From positions 950,001 through 1,014,000 of the forward strand of contig CM072335.1 in the NCBI GenBank assembly GCA_036874045.1: a stretch of 64,000 nucleotides of DNA. Direction: 5' to 3'. The stretch is from Cymodocea nodosa. Lineage: Eukaryota > Streptophyta > Magnoliopsida > Alismatales > Cymodoceaceae. Numbering within the stretch: the first letter of the stretch is position 1; each line of letters opens with the position of its first letter. Below the pieces are notes generated by a model. The model did no database searches and was not told the DNA's origin. It saw nothing but the letters and a program-made list of their open reading frames with translations. This document shows positions 23,740 to 36,897 of the stretch, in pieces. The translations under genes were made by a program, and so were the position numbers.

Positions 23740-24000
23740 TAATTCTAAAGTGGCAACAAACGCCCGATCAAAAACGAAAGCGCAACGCGGTACCCCAACG
23801 GCGGTCGGCGAGGAACCAACCCACCCACCGTCCGCACAAACCTCAAGGAAACCGACGGAACCAAAGACAAACCAGAGAAAGGAGAAGGAAGCAGCAAACA
23901 GAAGGCATTCGAAGGTGTAGATCGAAGATACCTCCGACCGGGGACGCCCGCGAGCGAACGAGAGAGAGAGAGAGAGTGAGAAGAGGTGAGCAGGATCGAG
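23740..24000 (-). promoter_or_regulatory. Distal, GC-rich copy of the GME leader/promoter block
   Basis: The better preserved partner of 22690-22990. On the minus strand a (CT)n stretch is followed by a GC-rich leader and by CTTGAG/GTTTGTG, a plausible splice donor that would join to the acceptor just before the GME start codon at 21695-21699. The donor position reads GA rather than GT in the proximal block. I infer that this copy is the active first exon; transcript data would decide it. Confidence 0.4.
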
Positions 24001-25019
24001 TGAGGCGACAGGGAGTCACTGCTTCGTTGGTTTCAGTTCAGTCTAGGGATAAAATGTAAGGACAAGCTTACATAAAATATTTATAATAAAAATTACAAAT
24101 ATAAGGACGTAAATGTAAAAATAGCAAATCACCGTTCCCTCAAGAAATCCAAACCATCGAAAACGGTCCAAGTCGTAAGGACGTCACGCCACCGATGGTC
24201 TTCGGTGTAATTGCGGACAAATGAATGACGCACGTGGGAAACAGCGAATTCAAACTTCTGACGCTTTAACGTAGCGTTGATGGGACACCTATTCACTGTT
24301 TGATAGTAAGGTTTGTCAGCAATCTTAATCAAATATTTAATTGTTAGATTTAGATGGTCTACCAAACTGACATCATAATTAATATTTATGGGCGTGATCT
24401 TTCATTCTTTATAATTATAGTTTGTAATCTAAATTTACGTATAAGATCTCCTTTTTAATAAATAATTATATACCCAGTCGTATTCATTGTTTCAAATGGT
24501 TGAAAGCTTAATGTCTATTCCTTACTTTATACGTAAGCTTAATGAAATATTTAAAACGAATCTTATATCACAAGCTTGCATATAGAGTGAAGGGTTTGAC
24601 GTATTTGATTACAAAAACAGAGATATTGATGGTGACAGAAAGTCTATTTAAAGATATTTGTGTATTTTTGGAAGTGTTATTGCATCCTAAGACGATAAGA
24701 AGTATATGTGTGCAGCTAAATACATATTAATAGAAAGTTAATTATATTATCTATAATATAATTAAGACACGTGTCACTAGGTTCAATAGTTTTTTTAATG
24801 ACTTAAACCTCAATTTTATCTAATAAAAATATATTATGATAACAAAGTTATAATTAATATATAAAATAGATTATATATAATATATATTACAAAAGGAATG
24901 CAAGTAGCTTCTTAAAATAATATTTTACGAAGATAAGGATATTTTTGAAAAAAGAAAAAGAAGGGACGGTGGAGATGTGTTCGGGAGTAGAGATGGTTTT
25001 ATTTTTCGTTACCAGGTTA

Positions 25020-25395
25020 AGAAATTTTTCCCCCCCACGCGCCCGTGCGTGAAAACCGATCGAGGTTTCCGTCGCCGTCCGTCGAAGCACGCATCCGGGG
25101 AAGGAGAGAGAAGCGGCTGAGCCGTCCGTCGCGTCCGGCTGCATTCCTTATGCGAGGGAGGCAGTCCGTGTGGGTGGGGTGACGTACTGACTCCCGTTGC
25201 CCTCTCCGTGCCGTGGAGCTAGGCGCGGCGCGGCGAGCTTCTGTGTCTGTCGAGAGGAGCATCCGCGAGAGGAGGAAGAGGGGAGGTTGTGTCCGGTCGA
25301 GCTCGGCGGAAAGGGGAGGAGTTCGGTCGAGCTCGGTAAGAGAGCGAAAGAAGAAGGGTGGTTTTTTGGGGGTTTTGTTGGTTTTAGCCAATTTT
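25020..25395 (+). promoter_or_regulatory. GC-rich promoter/5'-UTR region of the AAMP-like gene
   Basis: An abrupt GC-rich, CpG-rich island in AT-rich surroundings, upstream of the AAMP-like start codon. It ends at a plausible donor (TTTTG/TAAGT type) near 25395. A matching acceptor (CCCAACAG) lies at 25882-25889, 22 bp before the ATG. This suggests a non-coding first exon and a 5'-UTR intron of about 0.5 kb. Confidence 0.5.
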
Positions 25396-25911
25396 GTAAG
25401 TATTCCTTCTATATTGTCCAAAAATAGAGTTGTTCATGGTTATTGGCAAATTTTAGTAGGGTTATTGACGAGCTATCCGTGTTTAGAAATAGATCAGCAT
25501 ATTTTGAACTTGAAGTGAGCACATGCATCTTTATTTAGGTCTGCAATTTAGTTATTTTGATTATGTGCATTTTCCTTGAGCTATTGCATATTTATGGTGG
25601 AATTTCAGTTGACTATATCATTTAACTTTAGCATGATTATGGTTAGAACTTGCATTATACATGTTGGTTGTGTTGGTAAATTAGTCATTTTATTTTTTAT
25701 GCTTTATTACTCATTTTCTTCTCTTGTTTTTGTAATATTATAATGTAATAGTATAATATCATGCTTCAACAAATTTTCTTGAGTGTGAACCATTGGGTTC
25801 TTGTATATCTCACGTAAGTCTCCTTCCCTTACTCCTGCACCAAGGATAAACCAAAATTCATAGAAAACCTTGCTTTCTTCGCCCAACAGTTGGATCAACT
25901 CTTGCAATTCG

Positions 25912-28900
25912 ATGAGCAACCTTGACCACAATCGCAACGAAGGATACACGGAAGTGTTTCTTGAAGACAAGGACATCATCCAGGAGATCCACTTGGACGA
26001 GGAAGGTTAGGGCCATTGGGCTCCAGTGGACATTGATTGATTCCTATTTCACTCTTTTAACATGTCAGTTTGTTTGATTCCTACTTGTTTTTCTCATCTT
26101 TTGTGTGATTGTTGTGGGGTTTTAGAACTTCCAGATGCAGATGACGAGGACATGGGCTTGGAGGCTGATGTTGGTATGAATGATTTTTGGATGGTCAACG
26201 AACATTGACTTCTGTCTTATGGTAAGAATTATCTTATAAATCATGAGTTCGATTCTTCCTTTTTGGCTGTATATTGCAGAAGGGCTTGATGATTCGATGC
26301 ATTTGTTCACTGGGCATACAGGTTAGGCTCATTCCTTTTGACGAGGTTTTAGTGTTTCATAAAATATTGTTTTAAAAATCTACTTGCTTTGCATGATATC
26401 TAATTCCTCTTTTAGTTAAATGGATTCTGTATGACAATGGCATGCTTGTGTTGTAAAAAGTTTGGTAGCACGTGAAAATAAATTCAGAATGCCTTTTCTT
26501 GGGGTGATTCGATTTTTGAAGGATTGTGTTCTAAAGATTATGATAAATGGTGTACACATAATATCTTCTTGAAATTTTCATGACCATTCTATTTTTACCA
26601 ATTTTGATCCCCTTTTGAGATCATGGCCCATAAATATGAAGTGCTCGTTCTGTGTTGGGTCTCAGAAAAAAAATCATGTCTGGTTATCAATATCTTATTG
26701 GTTTATGTAGCTTTGTTCTTGGAGTTTGCCTGAATCCGTTCGTTTGGTTTCTAGGGATTTTAAGGATCAATGGTGACCCAATAAGCATAGTTTTCTAAGG
26801 ATAACTACTAGGCTACTACCATTACTGTTCGGTCGCTACTTCATTTAGAGAAGAACAGATTTTCTTTTTTGATAAATGACAACAATTAGTAATTGCATGT
26901 GGAATATTTTTGGCTGTAACTAATGGCTACAGGTTTTTGACTAATTCAGGTGAATTATACACTGTTGCATGTAGTCCAATTGATGCATCCTTGGTAGCTA
27001 CTGGGGGTGGAGATAACAAAGGATTCTTGTGGAGAATTGGTCGTGGAGATTGGGCTTTTGAACTGCATGGTTTGTTGTGTCTTTACATTTATCAATTGAT
27101 TCTTGCTATCAATATTGGCATTACTTTTATATGAAATACATAGGATCATTTAACATGTGAATTATGATGCATGCTATCATTTTGTCATTTTATTTGTAAG
27201 GAGAAGGTATGAGTAGTGGCCTATTTGGTACACTGATCAATTGATCTTTTCTAGTTTTTATTTGAATTATATGCTCCCTTCTTCTCAATCACAAGGAAAT
27301 GACTTGTGATTCCTGAAAATGGAGTAGAAGTGTCAGTAGTGTTTGTACTTTTCCTTGAATTTTCTTTCATGAACTTCAAAGTCTATAATAATGTAGATCA
27401 TATGGCATTTCAATAATGAGTATTGATCATATGATCATGGTCTCACATTTTGGGAGGTATATTAACATGGCATCATGAACATGAATTTAGTTTTATTTAT
27501 TTTGTCAAATGTCATCTTTTTTACTCGATGCACTATTTTTTGTAACTTGTTTAGCATAATTGAATTCTAATATTAATGAAAGGGGAAAAAGCTTTTACTC
27601 CTTTTTTTTTTTAGCTGTGTGGTACAATGTTGATCGTTGGTTGGACCATCTATGGAAATTTCCATCATGCATTTACATTGAATATCAAAGTGATTCATAT
27701 GATTGACATTCTTGGCAGGGTCTAAAATTTATTTTATGTTATGAACATGTATTGTACCATTATCTTCATGTTACAAATGTCCACCAGCCATAGAATTAAA
27801 CCTCAACACATGTTAGTGAAGTTTTATTGTCATATCTTAGCCTTTTGAAATGACATTCAAATCAATATTAACGATGGTAATGTTGTTCACAAAAGGTGTT
27901 TTCCTTTATTTTTAACATGTTGACACAACCAATCTTACTGGTATGAAATCTGGAGTTTGATACAAAATCCAAGTTTAATTCATTGTGATCAGCTGGGTAG
28001 GGATTGCTAGTTGTAAGTACATCTACATCAGCATACCAAGATGAGTGAAAAAATTCTAAATGTTGTTACTTGAGCAAAAAGTCATAGGATCCATGATGTT
28101 ACTGATGTAGAAGTACTGAAACGTGAAAAACAAAAGAATGGTATTTGTCAAAATTTTAAATGGGAAAAGGATGTATGTTTCTCAGCTTTTGACCATCTTT
28201 TCATATTGTTATTTTTGGTTATGGTATATTGAAGTGGCAACAGAATGCAAGCTAAGCTAATATGGGAGAATTCATAGATGCAACAATAGAAACTATTTAT
28301 TAGGTTCTGTAAAGTACTTAAGCTTAATATTGTTATTATCATGTACTTATTTTCATTCGGCAGTACTTATTCATTAGAGTACTTCTTGAGTGACTTTGAA
28401 TTTTCTGTAATTGCCCCAATTTTGATATGTTTTGGTATAATTATAGCATTGATTGGAAAAGCATTTTGATTGAAAATAGCTATCCAAAGGGAAGTACTAA
28501 TGTCAATATTTAGTGTTATAAAAAATTGTAAGTTAGCATTTTAATGCTAGTTTGTGAACCGTATGTAAATAGAAATAAGGTTGTCTGAATGGAACAATTA
28601 ATGAGTTATTTGAAGGTGTGGAAAATGGATTGTCTTTGAACCATGGGTTGCATGATCATTAACATTTAATTTTTTTCCGTGCAGGTCATGAGGAGTCCAT
28701 TTCTACTTTAGCTTTTAGTGCTGATGGAAAGTTTGTTGCATCGGGAAGTTTTGATGGTAATGTAAAAGTGTGGGACACCTTTTCAAATAGTCTAAAGTGT
28801 ACTCTTGACGGTCCAGGGGGTATTGAGGTAAGATGGGGTATTGAAGTGAAACTTGCGGTCTTGTAAAGTTTATCATTTTTTCAAGTGTATTGATTCTTGA

Positions 28901-31828
28901 CGGAAATAAAAACTCTACAATTTTAGTGGCTTAGGTGGCACCCAAAAGGACACATAATATTAGCAGGTTCAGAAGATTTTACAGTGTGGATGTGGAATGC
29001 TGACATTGGAAATAGAGTTCTTAACACATTCTCTGGTCATGGGAAATCTGTCACTTGTGGTGATTTTACTCCTGATGGTACTAAGGATGAACTGAAAAGC
29101 TCTTAGTGCTATTTGTTTATATATGTTTCCAGTATTGTCTTTCTCAGGTTCTTTCATATATTTGTGAATAAGGCAAAATTATCTGTACTGGCTCTGATGA
29201 TGCAACACTTCGAATATGGAATCCAAGAACTGCTGAGTGTATTCATGTAGTTAGAGGTAAATTTGTTTTTCATTCAGCAGTTACTCAACTTCTTTTAGCT
29301 TATGTAATTTGATCATCATTGGTGGTATAACATAAGACATCAACAATATAAATAGAACAAGTTGAGAGATCATTGCAAAGGTGATTGGTGAAAGAAGATG
29401 TCAGCCACCAGAGGGTGGAATGGGAAGAGAAGCTGCTGGACTAAGAAGAAAGGGGCGAAACACAGCTGTGCCTTGTATTTCCCTTTCTCTTATCAAAAAC
29501 ATGTGGATCCTACAGTGATCCAAACAGGATCCAAAAAATAGAAAGCTAGGGTGTTAAACACTTAATTGATCTCTTTGTGATTCCTCGTCTTTCACAACCA
29601 TACTTCATGGTTTATTAGGATGAAGACTATTATAATACCTGTTATTTTTTTAAAAAAAACCTGTTCTTTTCTGAATATTCAGTCTCTATATTTCAGGCCA
29701 TCTGTATCACACTGACGGCTTGACATGTTTGGTGATAACTTCTGATTCGAGCATTGCAATCACTGGTTCAAAAGATGGCTCCCTACACATGGTGAATATA
29801 TCAACTGGAATGGTAATGTCATATATGATATCTAAAATGTTTTTTGCGGCTGTACAGTAAAATTCACTTATTGAGTGATTATTGCACACATGATTGTTGA
29901 TTGTTTCATAATTTGCACTTTATTAGTTATATCAATATATTAAATTACTTGTATCACTTTATACCATTAAATTGCTGATTTACTTTGATGTCTTTATTGT
30001 TACCCCTAAAACATTAAGCTGCAAAGATATTTTAATAAAAATCATAATTTTTAATGACACGCAAGTATAAATAAGAATTTTTGGATGACATACAAGAAAC
30101 GTATCAAAATTTTTGATAGCATTTAAGTGAAAAATCCATATATTTAAAGTAACTGTAAAGGATCGTAAAAATCAGAGATATAAGTGACTAGAATTCAGCT
30201 ACAAAATGGCATTTCACCGTCTCAATATGTTCCTCCACCAATCCAATCCAAATTACTGTCAATAAATAAGTTACTGCTTAATTTTACAAACCTGTTCCAT
30301 GTAACTTCAATATGTTTCCCCACCAATCCAATCCACATTACTGTCAATAACAAGGTACTGCTTAATTTTACAACCCAATTCAATGTAACTTCATTTAAAT
30401 TAGTTTTCTAAGAAAATGATGACTCACAACAAACATGGATTATAAAACTACTGATATGGATACTACATGATAAACCTTTTTGAAAAGGAAAAACCATAAA
30501 GCCTATGTAATTTGAGATTTGATGCATTCAATACTAATCACCTGCATTACTATTTCCAATGCCTAAAATAAATATGATGTACACTACCCATGCCCTTTTT
30601 TGATTATTGATTATAAGGAAGAAGGCAGAATATGCATATCACAAGGAAAGCTATAATCTAAGATCTTCTATCTAGGCAACGAAAAGTTCAAATGCCACCA
30701 AAGAACAAGGAAAAAAGAATATGAGATAAGCACCTTCCTTACCAAGAGGCATTATCACATGGGAAGTCCATAACATCACGTAAAAAGGAAAGGATAAGTA
30801 ATGATGACAGCAAATATGAATTTTAAATGGTATACAAGTAATTGCTAAATCCTTTTGATGTTAAATCCTTTTTAAATGGTAAAAAAATCCTAAATATTAG
30901 TATTTGATGTTTGAATAATTGACCTATTTTGTCTTTCATGTTACCCTGGTAAAAGCAAGGTCTTGATTTACAAAACAAATTTCTATGCAGGTTGTCAGCT
31001 CCTTAACTGGTCATTCTGAGTCTGTTGAATGTTTTGGACTGTCGCAAAGGTACAGCATGTTTGGTCACATCTTCTCTGAAGTACTGACGATTTTTTGTGC
31101 GATTGTTAATTTTTTAATCTTGTACCGAGTATTTTCCTTATAGATGCCCGATTTCCGCTAATTGTACAGGATTATTTTATATTTTTTTAACTGTTAAAAC
31201 TACATGGTATCTGCCTGGGAGTGTTATAGCATGTTTTTTGAAAAGAATCACTAAAGACGGCAAAACTTCTTGCTATGTAGATATTTCATTGTTGCCAAAA
31301 AGTTATCCAAATTATCATCTTTTACAATAGGAGTTTTGATTTTATATTTCGTGTCCAAATTATCATCTTTATATTTTGTATATTCTTCCAATATTTAGTA
31401 TTTTTTGACGCAACTGTTTGCCATTGTAGATATAATTGGGCTGCATCAGGAGGCATAGATGGAAAGCTTATTGTTTGGGACCCGCAGCATTCTACATCCC
31501 GTTGCACATGTTACCATGAGGTTAGTTTATACTTTGATCGAAGCCTTTTTACCTTATTTCAACTGCTTCTCTTAGACGATGTTCGTTCAATGTCGTGTAG
31601 GAAGGTGTGACTTGCTTGACCTGGTTGGGTATGTCCAAGTACATTGCTACTGGTTGTGTTGATGGGAAGGTACGGATATGGGACGGCCTCACCGGTGAAT
31701 CTTTGAAAACTTTTCATGGTCACAACGCTGCCATCGAGGCCATAGAACTTGCCTCCAATGGAGAGCATCTTGTTTCAGTCTCTATGGATGAGACTGCTCG
31801 CGTCTTTGACATCTCGGAATTTCGGTGA
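25912..31828 (+). CDS. AAMP: AAMP-like WD40-repeat protein
   Basis: Eleven exons: 25912-26005, 26126-26173, 26280-26321, 26950-27069, 28685-28827, 28927-29077, 29173-29256, 29697-29812, 30991-31049, 31430-31520 and 31601-31828. All have GT-AG borders with consistent phase and join to 391 aa, close to plant homologues of angio-associated migratory cell protein. A short acidic N-terminus (LPDADDEDMGLEADV) is followed by FTGHTGELYTVACSP and then about seven or eight WD repeats, seen as GFLWRI, VKVWDT, VWMWNA, LRIWNP, LIVWDP and VRIWDG closing units with their GH dipeptides. WD40 propellers act as protein-binding scaffolds. In animals AAMP is linked to cell migration, and the yeast relative acts in ribosome assembly; the plant role is not established. 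No break was seen. It is convergent with TIM9. Confidence 0.94.
30221..30390. repeat. 85-bp tandem duplication in an AAMP-like intron
   Basis: Two units starting CAATATGTT (30223 and 30308) share CACCAATCCAATCCA, TTACTGTCAATAA and TACTGCTTAATTTTACAA. They lie in intron 8. Confidence 0.85.
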
Positions 31829-32764
31829 AGCCTAAGAAGTGTGCATGCATCAAAATGACAATTTAGTAGTGAAATCGATATTTAATTTTTTTCTAAATTA
31901 TTTCAGCCCTGCAAAGTTTTTAATCTCCCATGTATTTTCCGCTTGCAGAGGTTAGTTGAGGGGAGGTGATTATTGATGAAGCTTATAAGCCTGATTTTCT
32001 TCTATTGCTTGGAAAATTTTAGTTGACCGGCATCACTTGTGTTGAATTATTGGATAACACTGGTTTGTATTGTTGAAACTTATATATATATATATATCGT
32101 GTGGATGCCTTTCATTTTGAAAATTCATATTAGGATGCCTTTGGTTATAAATGAAATCATTTGATTTTAACCATCCATCATTAAAGCCTCTAGCTCCTTG
32201 ATTTTGATGGAAACCAGAACAGCTTTCATAAGCCACTTGTTTAATCATTTAAAAATTGAAGTCTGCCTATTTTGTTATTAAATAACCTCCTTTAAAGAAA
32301 CAATCTTTGCGGTACAATCGGTATGCTCCTGCTTGAGCCAGCATGGCGTTATGAGATGGTTTATGAACCGCCTCCAACTGATGTCATAAAATGGCCTCTG
32401 ACGTTATATTTATATTTCTGCATATAAAATGCAACTTTCAATGGTAATAATCAGCCACACTATTTATTTATTAGTTGAGGCGATGATAAGCTTTCCAAGG
32501 TTGTGGGGACTCACGTCCGGTACCTGAAGTCATATACTTGAGTAAGAAGTTTGGAAAAACACATCCCTCCGCGTTCAAGTTCTCTATTTTAAGCTTATTA
32601 AGAAACCAAAGCTGTCATTCATTAGTAAAAAAAGCTTTTGAATGCAGAACTAACGATAGAAAATATGAAAATGTAGAGAAGAAACATTTCTGTTGAGGGT
32701 AGAAATTAACGCCGACCACAACATTTTCTGGAAGGATCCATTCCTTTGTGGTACACACATCAAG
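31829..32764. other. Convergent intergenic region (AAMP-like / TIM9 3' flanks)
   Basis: Holds the 3' UTRs of two convergent genes and a short (TA)n run near 32079-32097. No further gene was seen. Confidence 0.6.
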
Positions 32765-35700
32765 TCAATCAGGTGTTGGTGCCCCTTGGTTGAGCTCGGC
32801 GAATCTCATGCCAACCCTCATTGAATGTTTCAAAAACCTCTCAGCACATCTGCGGACACACGACACCTCCTGTTTATCGAGGTTCTTTCTTCTGAAGCTA
32901 TCAACGCAATCCGTGAAGCATCTTTCCACAAGTGAATTATACATCCTCAAACTGCAATATGAAAATTGACGGTATGAATACATTCAACCCACTGTGGTTG
33001 ACAATGGTAAAGATCTAAATAGCTAAGAAAATAAACTATTTATCATGCATGACTCAAAAAGAGAGTACATCAAATACATGAAAGATCGTAGAAATTGGAA
33101 AGAAGGCAAAGAAACATATTTAGACAAAAAAGAGTTCCCTATCATTTGTACCATGACAAGTTTGATTCCTAAGATAGAAGGTGGAAGCTAGAAAGGCAAA
33201 ATCGAAAGAACGTCCCACTACTAACACAAAAAAAACAGCTTTTGATGGTCCCATTGCTTCGATGGATCACTTGAACCCTGATACATTTTCCATGCGATGG
33301 ATCTTGACCCGTGAACTATTACACTTTCTTCAAAGGATGGTTGCTTCCAAGCCCTTGCTTAAAAAACCCACCCTGGCAAGCCCCTCTAGTTTGCTCGATT
33401 ATTCTTGAGATGACTGATCCTTGATAATAGACTCACAAAATGAAAGCCAATCAATTATCTACCCAAGAAGATCAAGAGTCCCACGTACTAGAAAAAGTCA
33501 CAAATAGAAAAGAACCAAGTAACATTGCAAAGGCATAGTGTTTGATGGTAGGGTCAGGGTATCACTACCCTACGAATCAGAGGTGAGGATCTCTCTTCAC
33601 TGGACTCTCTACAGTGGAATCTCCACTCACTATTTCCCCATGAACTACTTCTCTAGACTTTATCTCCCCCTGATGCCCACTTGACTACAAAGTTTTCTTT
33701 GCCTTCCTTGGCAGAAGCTGACCCTAAATCACAATGTCATTAATTATGTTTAAATTTTCCAAATGAATGGAGCAGAAGAAACATAACAAAAATCTGAAGC
33801 AATAAATTTTGTTTAGAAAGTAACGGTTATATGTCGATCTGAAAGCTGAAAAGGCATCATTGGTTATGGAAAAAACCCTTTTTTATTGATTTGATCTGAA
33901 TTACCCGAACATGAAGATTAAAAACATATATTTATATTCTCCCACGAGAATTATATTCTCTAGATGTCCCCTGGTTAGACTGTAAAATCTGAGACACATT
34001 CTTGTGGTAAAAGTGTAAAGTATTTCAGTATTTCCACTGACATTAATTATATCTACTTGAAAAGTCATATAGTTGAGTTTTTGGTTGATCATCCACTTTA
34101 AATCACATGCATGCATGATCCAAGTATATTAGAGATCCATGGATTTTAGAAAACTAAGGTAAACAATGGTAATAATCCATGCCATAATCTCACAATATGA
34201 AGTTAATAACATAAATCCTTTTCTTCTATATATTTTTATCTATGATTAAATCTTCAATTAAATAACATAAACTTAAATCTATTCTAACAATTCCTAACAA
34301 AAAAGTTTTAAGCCTTCCTCTAATTTTAGTTTCTTTTACACTAATTAATTTTTCTCTCCTAACTAATATATCCTTTGGCCTCCTAAAGATATGGTCATCA
34401 TCTAAGTCAATTTTCTCTTATCTTATATCCAATTGGTTCAATTCCTACTTTATTCCTAATAAAATTATTTTTAACTTATCTTTTAAAATATTACCAATCA
34501 TCTAAGCATTTACATCTTTACAACACTAACTTTTTTTACATATCATATTTTACAATCTAACATTCCAAACTATAAAGTATAACCGAGCGAACAGCAAATT
34601 TATAGAATTTTTTTTTTAAAATATCCACTTATCACAAAACACTCTAGAAGCATTTTCGATTTTATTCACCCTACTTTAATGCATAAATAATATCTTCTAC
34701 AATTTTTCAATCGCTACTGATTATAGACCCTAAATATTTAAAATTCTTATTTTATAAATCTCATAGTCATTCAATTGTATGGCTTTATCATTATTTTTAT
34801 TTTTGTTGAGCATACACTTTATATACTCAATTTTTAAACTATTCAATCTAAATCCTTTAGACTCTAAAGTATCTCTCCATAATTGCAATTTAGAACTAAT
34901 TCCTACCTTATTTCTATCAACCAAAATTATGTCATTAGTAAATAACATACATTAAGGTATTTTTAAAAAAATTTGTTAGTATTTCATTCATAACAATGAT
35001 AAACAAGTATTCCAATTTTATCAGATGTCTCTGAGGAGACTAAGATAAACAAGTACGGACTATGGAGTAAATTTTATTGGAAATTGATTAGTTCCTCCTC
35101 TAGAAGTTTTAAAATTAGTAATTGATTCTTTGTACACTCTTTTTTAATATTAATATAGCCTATCAATATGTTTTTTCTTTTCAATACCCACCACACTAGG
35201 TTTTAAGAGACTTTATCATAAGCTTTCTCTAAATCAATGAAAATGATGTAGAGATCCTTTTTCTTAACTTTAAAATTTTCTATTAGTTATCTAAGTAAAT
35301 GAATAGCTTCCATTGTTGACCTACCAAATATAAATTCAAATTGATTTTTTGTAATTTTAGTTACTTGCTTTAGCCTTTGCTCAATTACTCTTCCATAATT
35401 TCATAGCATGACTCACTAACTTAATACCAATAATAATAATTACACTTCTGTATGTTCCCCTTATTCTTAAATATACACATCTTTGTTTTAAAATTATATT
35501 AAAAAGCTTAGTTAACCAATTAATCTCTACTTCACCCATGTAATCCCACATTTTAATAAAAATATCATTTGGTCCAATAGTCCTACATTTCATTTTCTTA
35601 ATGGTATCTTTTATCTCCAAACTACTAATTCTTCTAAAATAACTATAGTTTATATCCTTTGTACAAATTTCACATATAAGAGTTGCCTTAGCCAATTTAT

Positions 35701-36897
35701 ATATTCTATTTTCACTTTTTTTTGTGTTCAAACCATCATATAATTTCTTATTGGTCTGATTTTAACTTCACTAATGCTTTTCTTAGCATTCTTTTTTGTT
35801 AGCTTATAATTCTCTAAATTTTCCTTATTTCTACATTTATGATAACTTTTATTAATTTTCTAGAAAAACTAGAGAAGAAACAATAGGATAATTACTCTCA
35901 AGTGAAACAAAGTGGTCACTTCAAATTGAAATGCAGTAGATTCCCCAATATAAAATCATATTAAAGCAAAAATAAAAGCAATTTCATTTGCATGCAAAAG
36001 AATACAATTATCTATTTAGCAAAGCAAAAACGAAACTATACATAAAAATAATCATGTAGGAAAATAAAATAAAGGAATATCATTGCAAGAGAAAAAGAAA
36101 CTTGGAAAAATAAAGATGACATAAAAAGTAGAAGAAAAAGTACAAGAAAAAGTACAATGACATAAAATATTAGCTAGTGTAACAAAGATTTGAATGTTAA
36201 AATAGATGAATGGTAATGCAATAAGTGATAATGTAAAAAAATAATTTTATTCTAAAGAGGGTAGGGGTTGCGACGATGAAATAACGAAAAATATTTTAAT
36301 GATTTATTCATTCCCATATAATGCCGATAATTGTGAAATAAATGTTTTTGCTATCTAGATTTTAACCTACTTAATGGTTACCAGTTACCACCTTGATAGC
36401 ACTACATATGGTCAACAAGTCTAGCACAGCCATGTCATGTCTATGGTGTGAATTCACCACCTTTTCTGAAACGAACAATAGCCTAGGAATGTTTTTAATA
36501 TAAGTGACCATGATATACTAAAATTCCAAAGAATCACAGTGGATCTTCACACTCAAACGATGATCTGCTTGGTCATGGCCCCATATCATGACGAACAATC
36601 TTCCTACCATCCATCCAGTTCACCCTCCCAAACGCAAATGATCTCAACCACGATTCCCCTATTTCCACAAACAAGCTTTGCCACTTTGCCAGGGGAAGAA
36701 AAAAAAAGATCATCTTTTCGCACTTCTTCGTTCCCACCGTAATGTACAACAAGAAATACAAGAAAAGAAGACAAGGGAAGTTGTGCGGATCCGGAAGAGG
36801 ACCTGTCACGAATCTGGAGCTGGTCGATCATTTGGGCCATCCTAGCCTTGTCCTCCTCCGGCAGCGAGTCCAGATCGGCGAGCATGCTCTTATCCAT
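32765..36897 (-). CDS. TIM9: Mitochondrial import inner membrane translocase subunit Tim9
   Basis: A small Tim chaperone of the mitochondrial intermembrane space that, with Tim10, escorts hydrophobic precursors to the TIM22 complex. Two exons, 36803-36897 and 32765-32951, join across a 3,851-bp intron (GAC-AG/T) into 93 aa, the usual plant Tim9 length. The twin CX3C motifs are intact: C43-FTD-C47 and C63-VRR-C67. Family-typical stretches include MIDQLQIRDSLRMYN, LVERCFTDCVDSF and FLKHSMRVGMRFAELNQ. No targeting presequence is expected, because import uses the Mia40 relay. The intron contains an organelle rRNA fragment and a LINE relic yet keeps good splice sites. The upstream region has two telo-boxes. 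Confidence 0.96.
33196..33377 (-). other. Nuclear insertion of organellar (mitochondrial-type) 26S rRNA, GTPase-centre region
   Basis: On the minus strand this reads as large-subunit rRNA around the L11-binding GTPase-associated centre: GCCAGG, TTGGAAGCAACCATCC, AAGAAAGTGTAATAG, TTCACGGGTC, then ATGTATCAGGGTTCAAG, CGAAGCAATGGGACC, AAAGCTG and GTTAGTAGTGGGACG. The order matches bacterial-type 23S rRNA. The ATGTATCAGGG and AAAGCTG part fits plant mitochondrial 26S better than plastid 23S as I remember them. Many differences are C-to-T or G-to-A, typical of old nuclear organelle insertions. It lies inside the TIM9 intron and is not a functional rRNA gene. Confidence 0.75.
34180..35880 (-). mobile_element. 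Degenerate RTE-type LINE (non-LTR retrotransposon) relic
   Basis: Minus-strand translation shows an ordered but broken reverse transcriptase. The region EIKDTIKKMKCRTIGPND at about 35600 is followed by NWLTKLFNIIL, IIFIDLEKAYDKVS at about 35250 (RT domain core), LFTNDIILVDRNKVG at about 34940 (the usual catalytic Asp-Asp of 'FADD' now reads Asn-Asp) and then the family's C-terminal part with FYKFAVRSVILYSLEC and VGIEPIGYKIRENWLR near 34430-34560. The arrangement is that of plant RTE-clade LINEs. Frameshifts and stops are plentiful. It lies in the TIM9 intron, in the same orientation as the gene. The ends were not resolved. Confidence 0.8.

Larger units (their letters stand above)
21695..25019. 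other. GME 5'-UTR intron, duplicated leader blocks and shared GME/AAMP upstream region
   Basis: From 21695 to about 22596 lies the probable 5'-UTR intron of GME, which is duplicated at 1441-2303. Two diverged leader-like blocks follow, at about 22690-22990 and 23740-24000. From about 24060 to 25019 the sequence is AT-rich. An ACGT-core element (CACGTG in CGCACGTGGG) near 24231 and a GACGTCAC near 24179 could serve the minus-strand GME promoter. GME and the AAMP-like gene are divergent here. I see no protein-coding gene in this stretch. Confidence 0.5.

Noticed and set aside
23470-24059. Basic or hydrophobic frames on both strands upstream of GME
   Set aside because: The sequence fits a duplicated leader/promoter block; frames do not match any protein family and are not shared by both blocks.
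33181-33408. 75-codon plus-strand frame
   Set aside because: It lies antisense to the organelle rRNA insertion.
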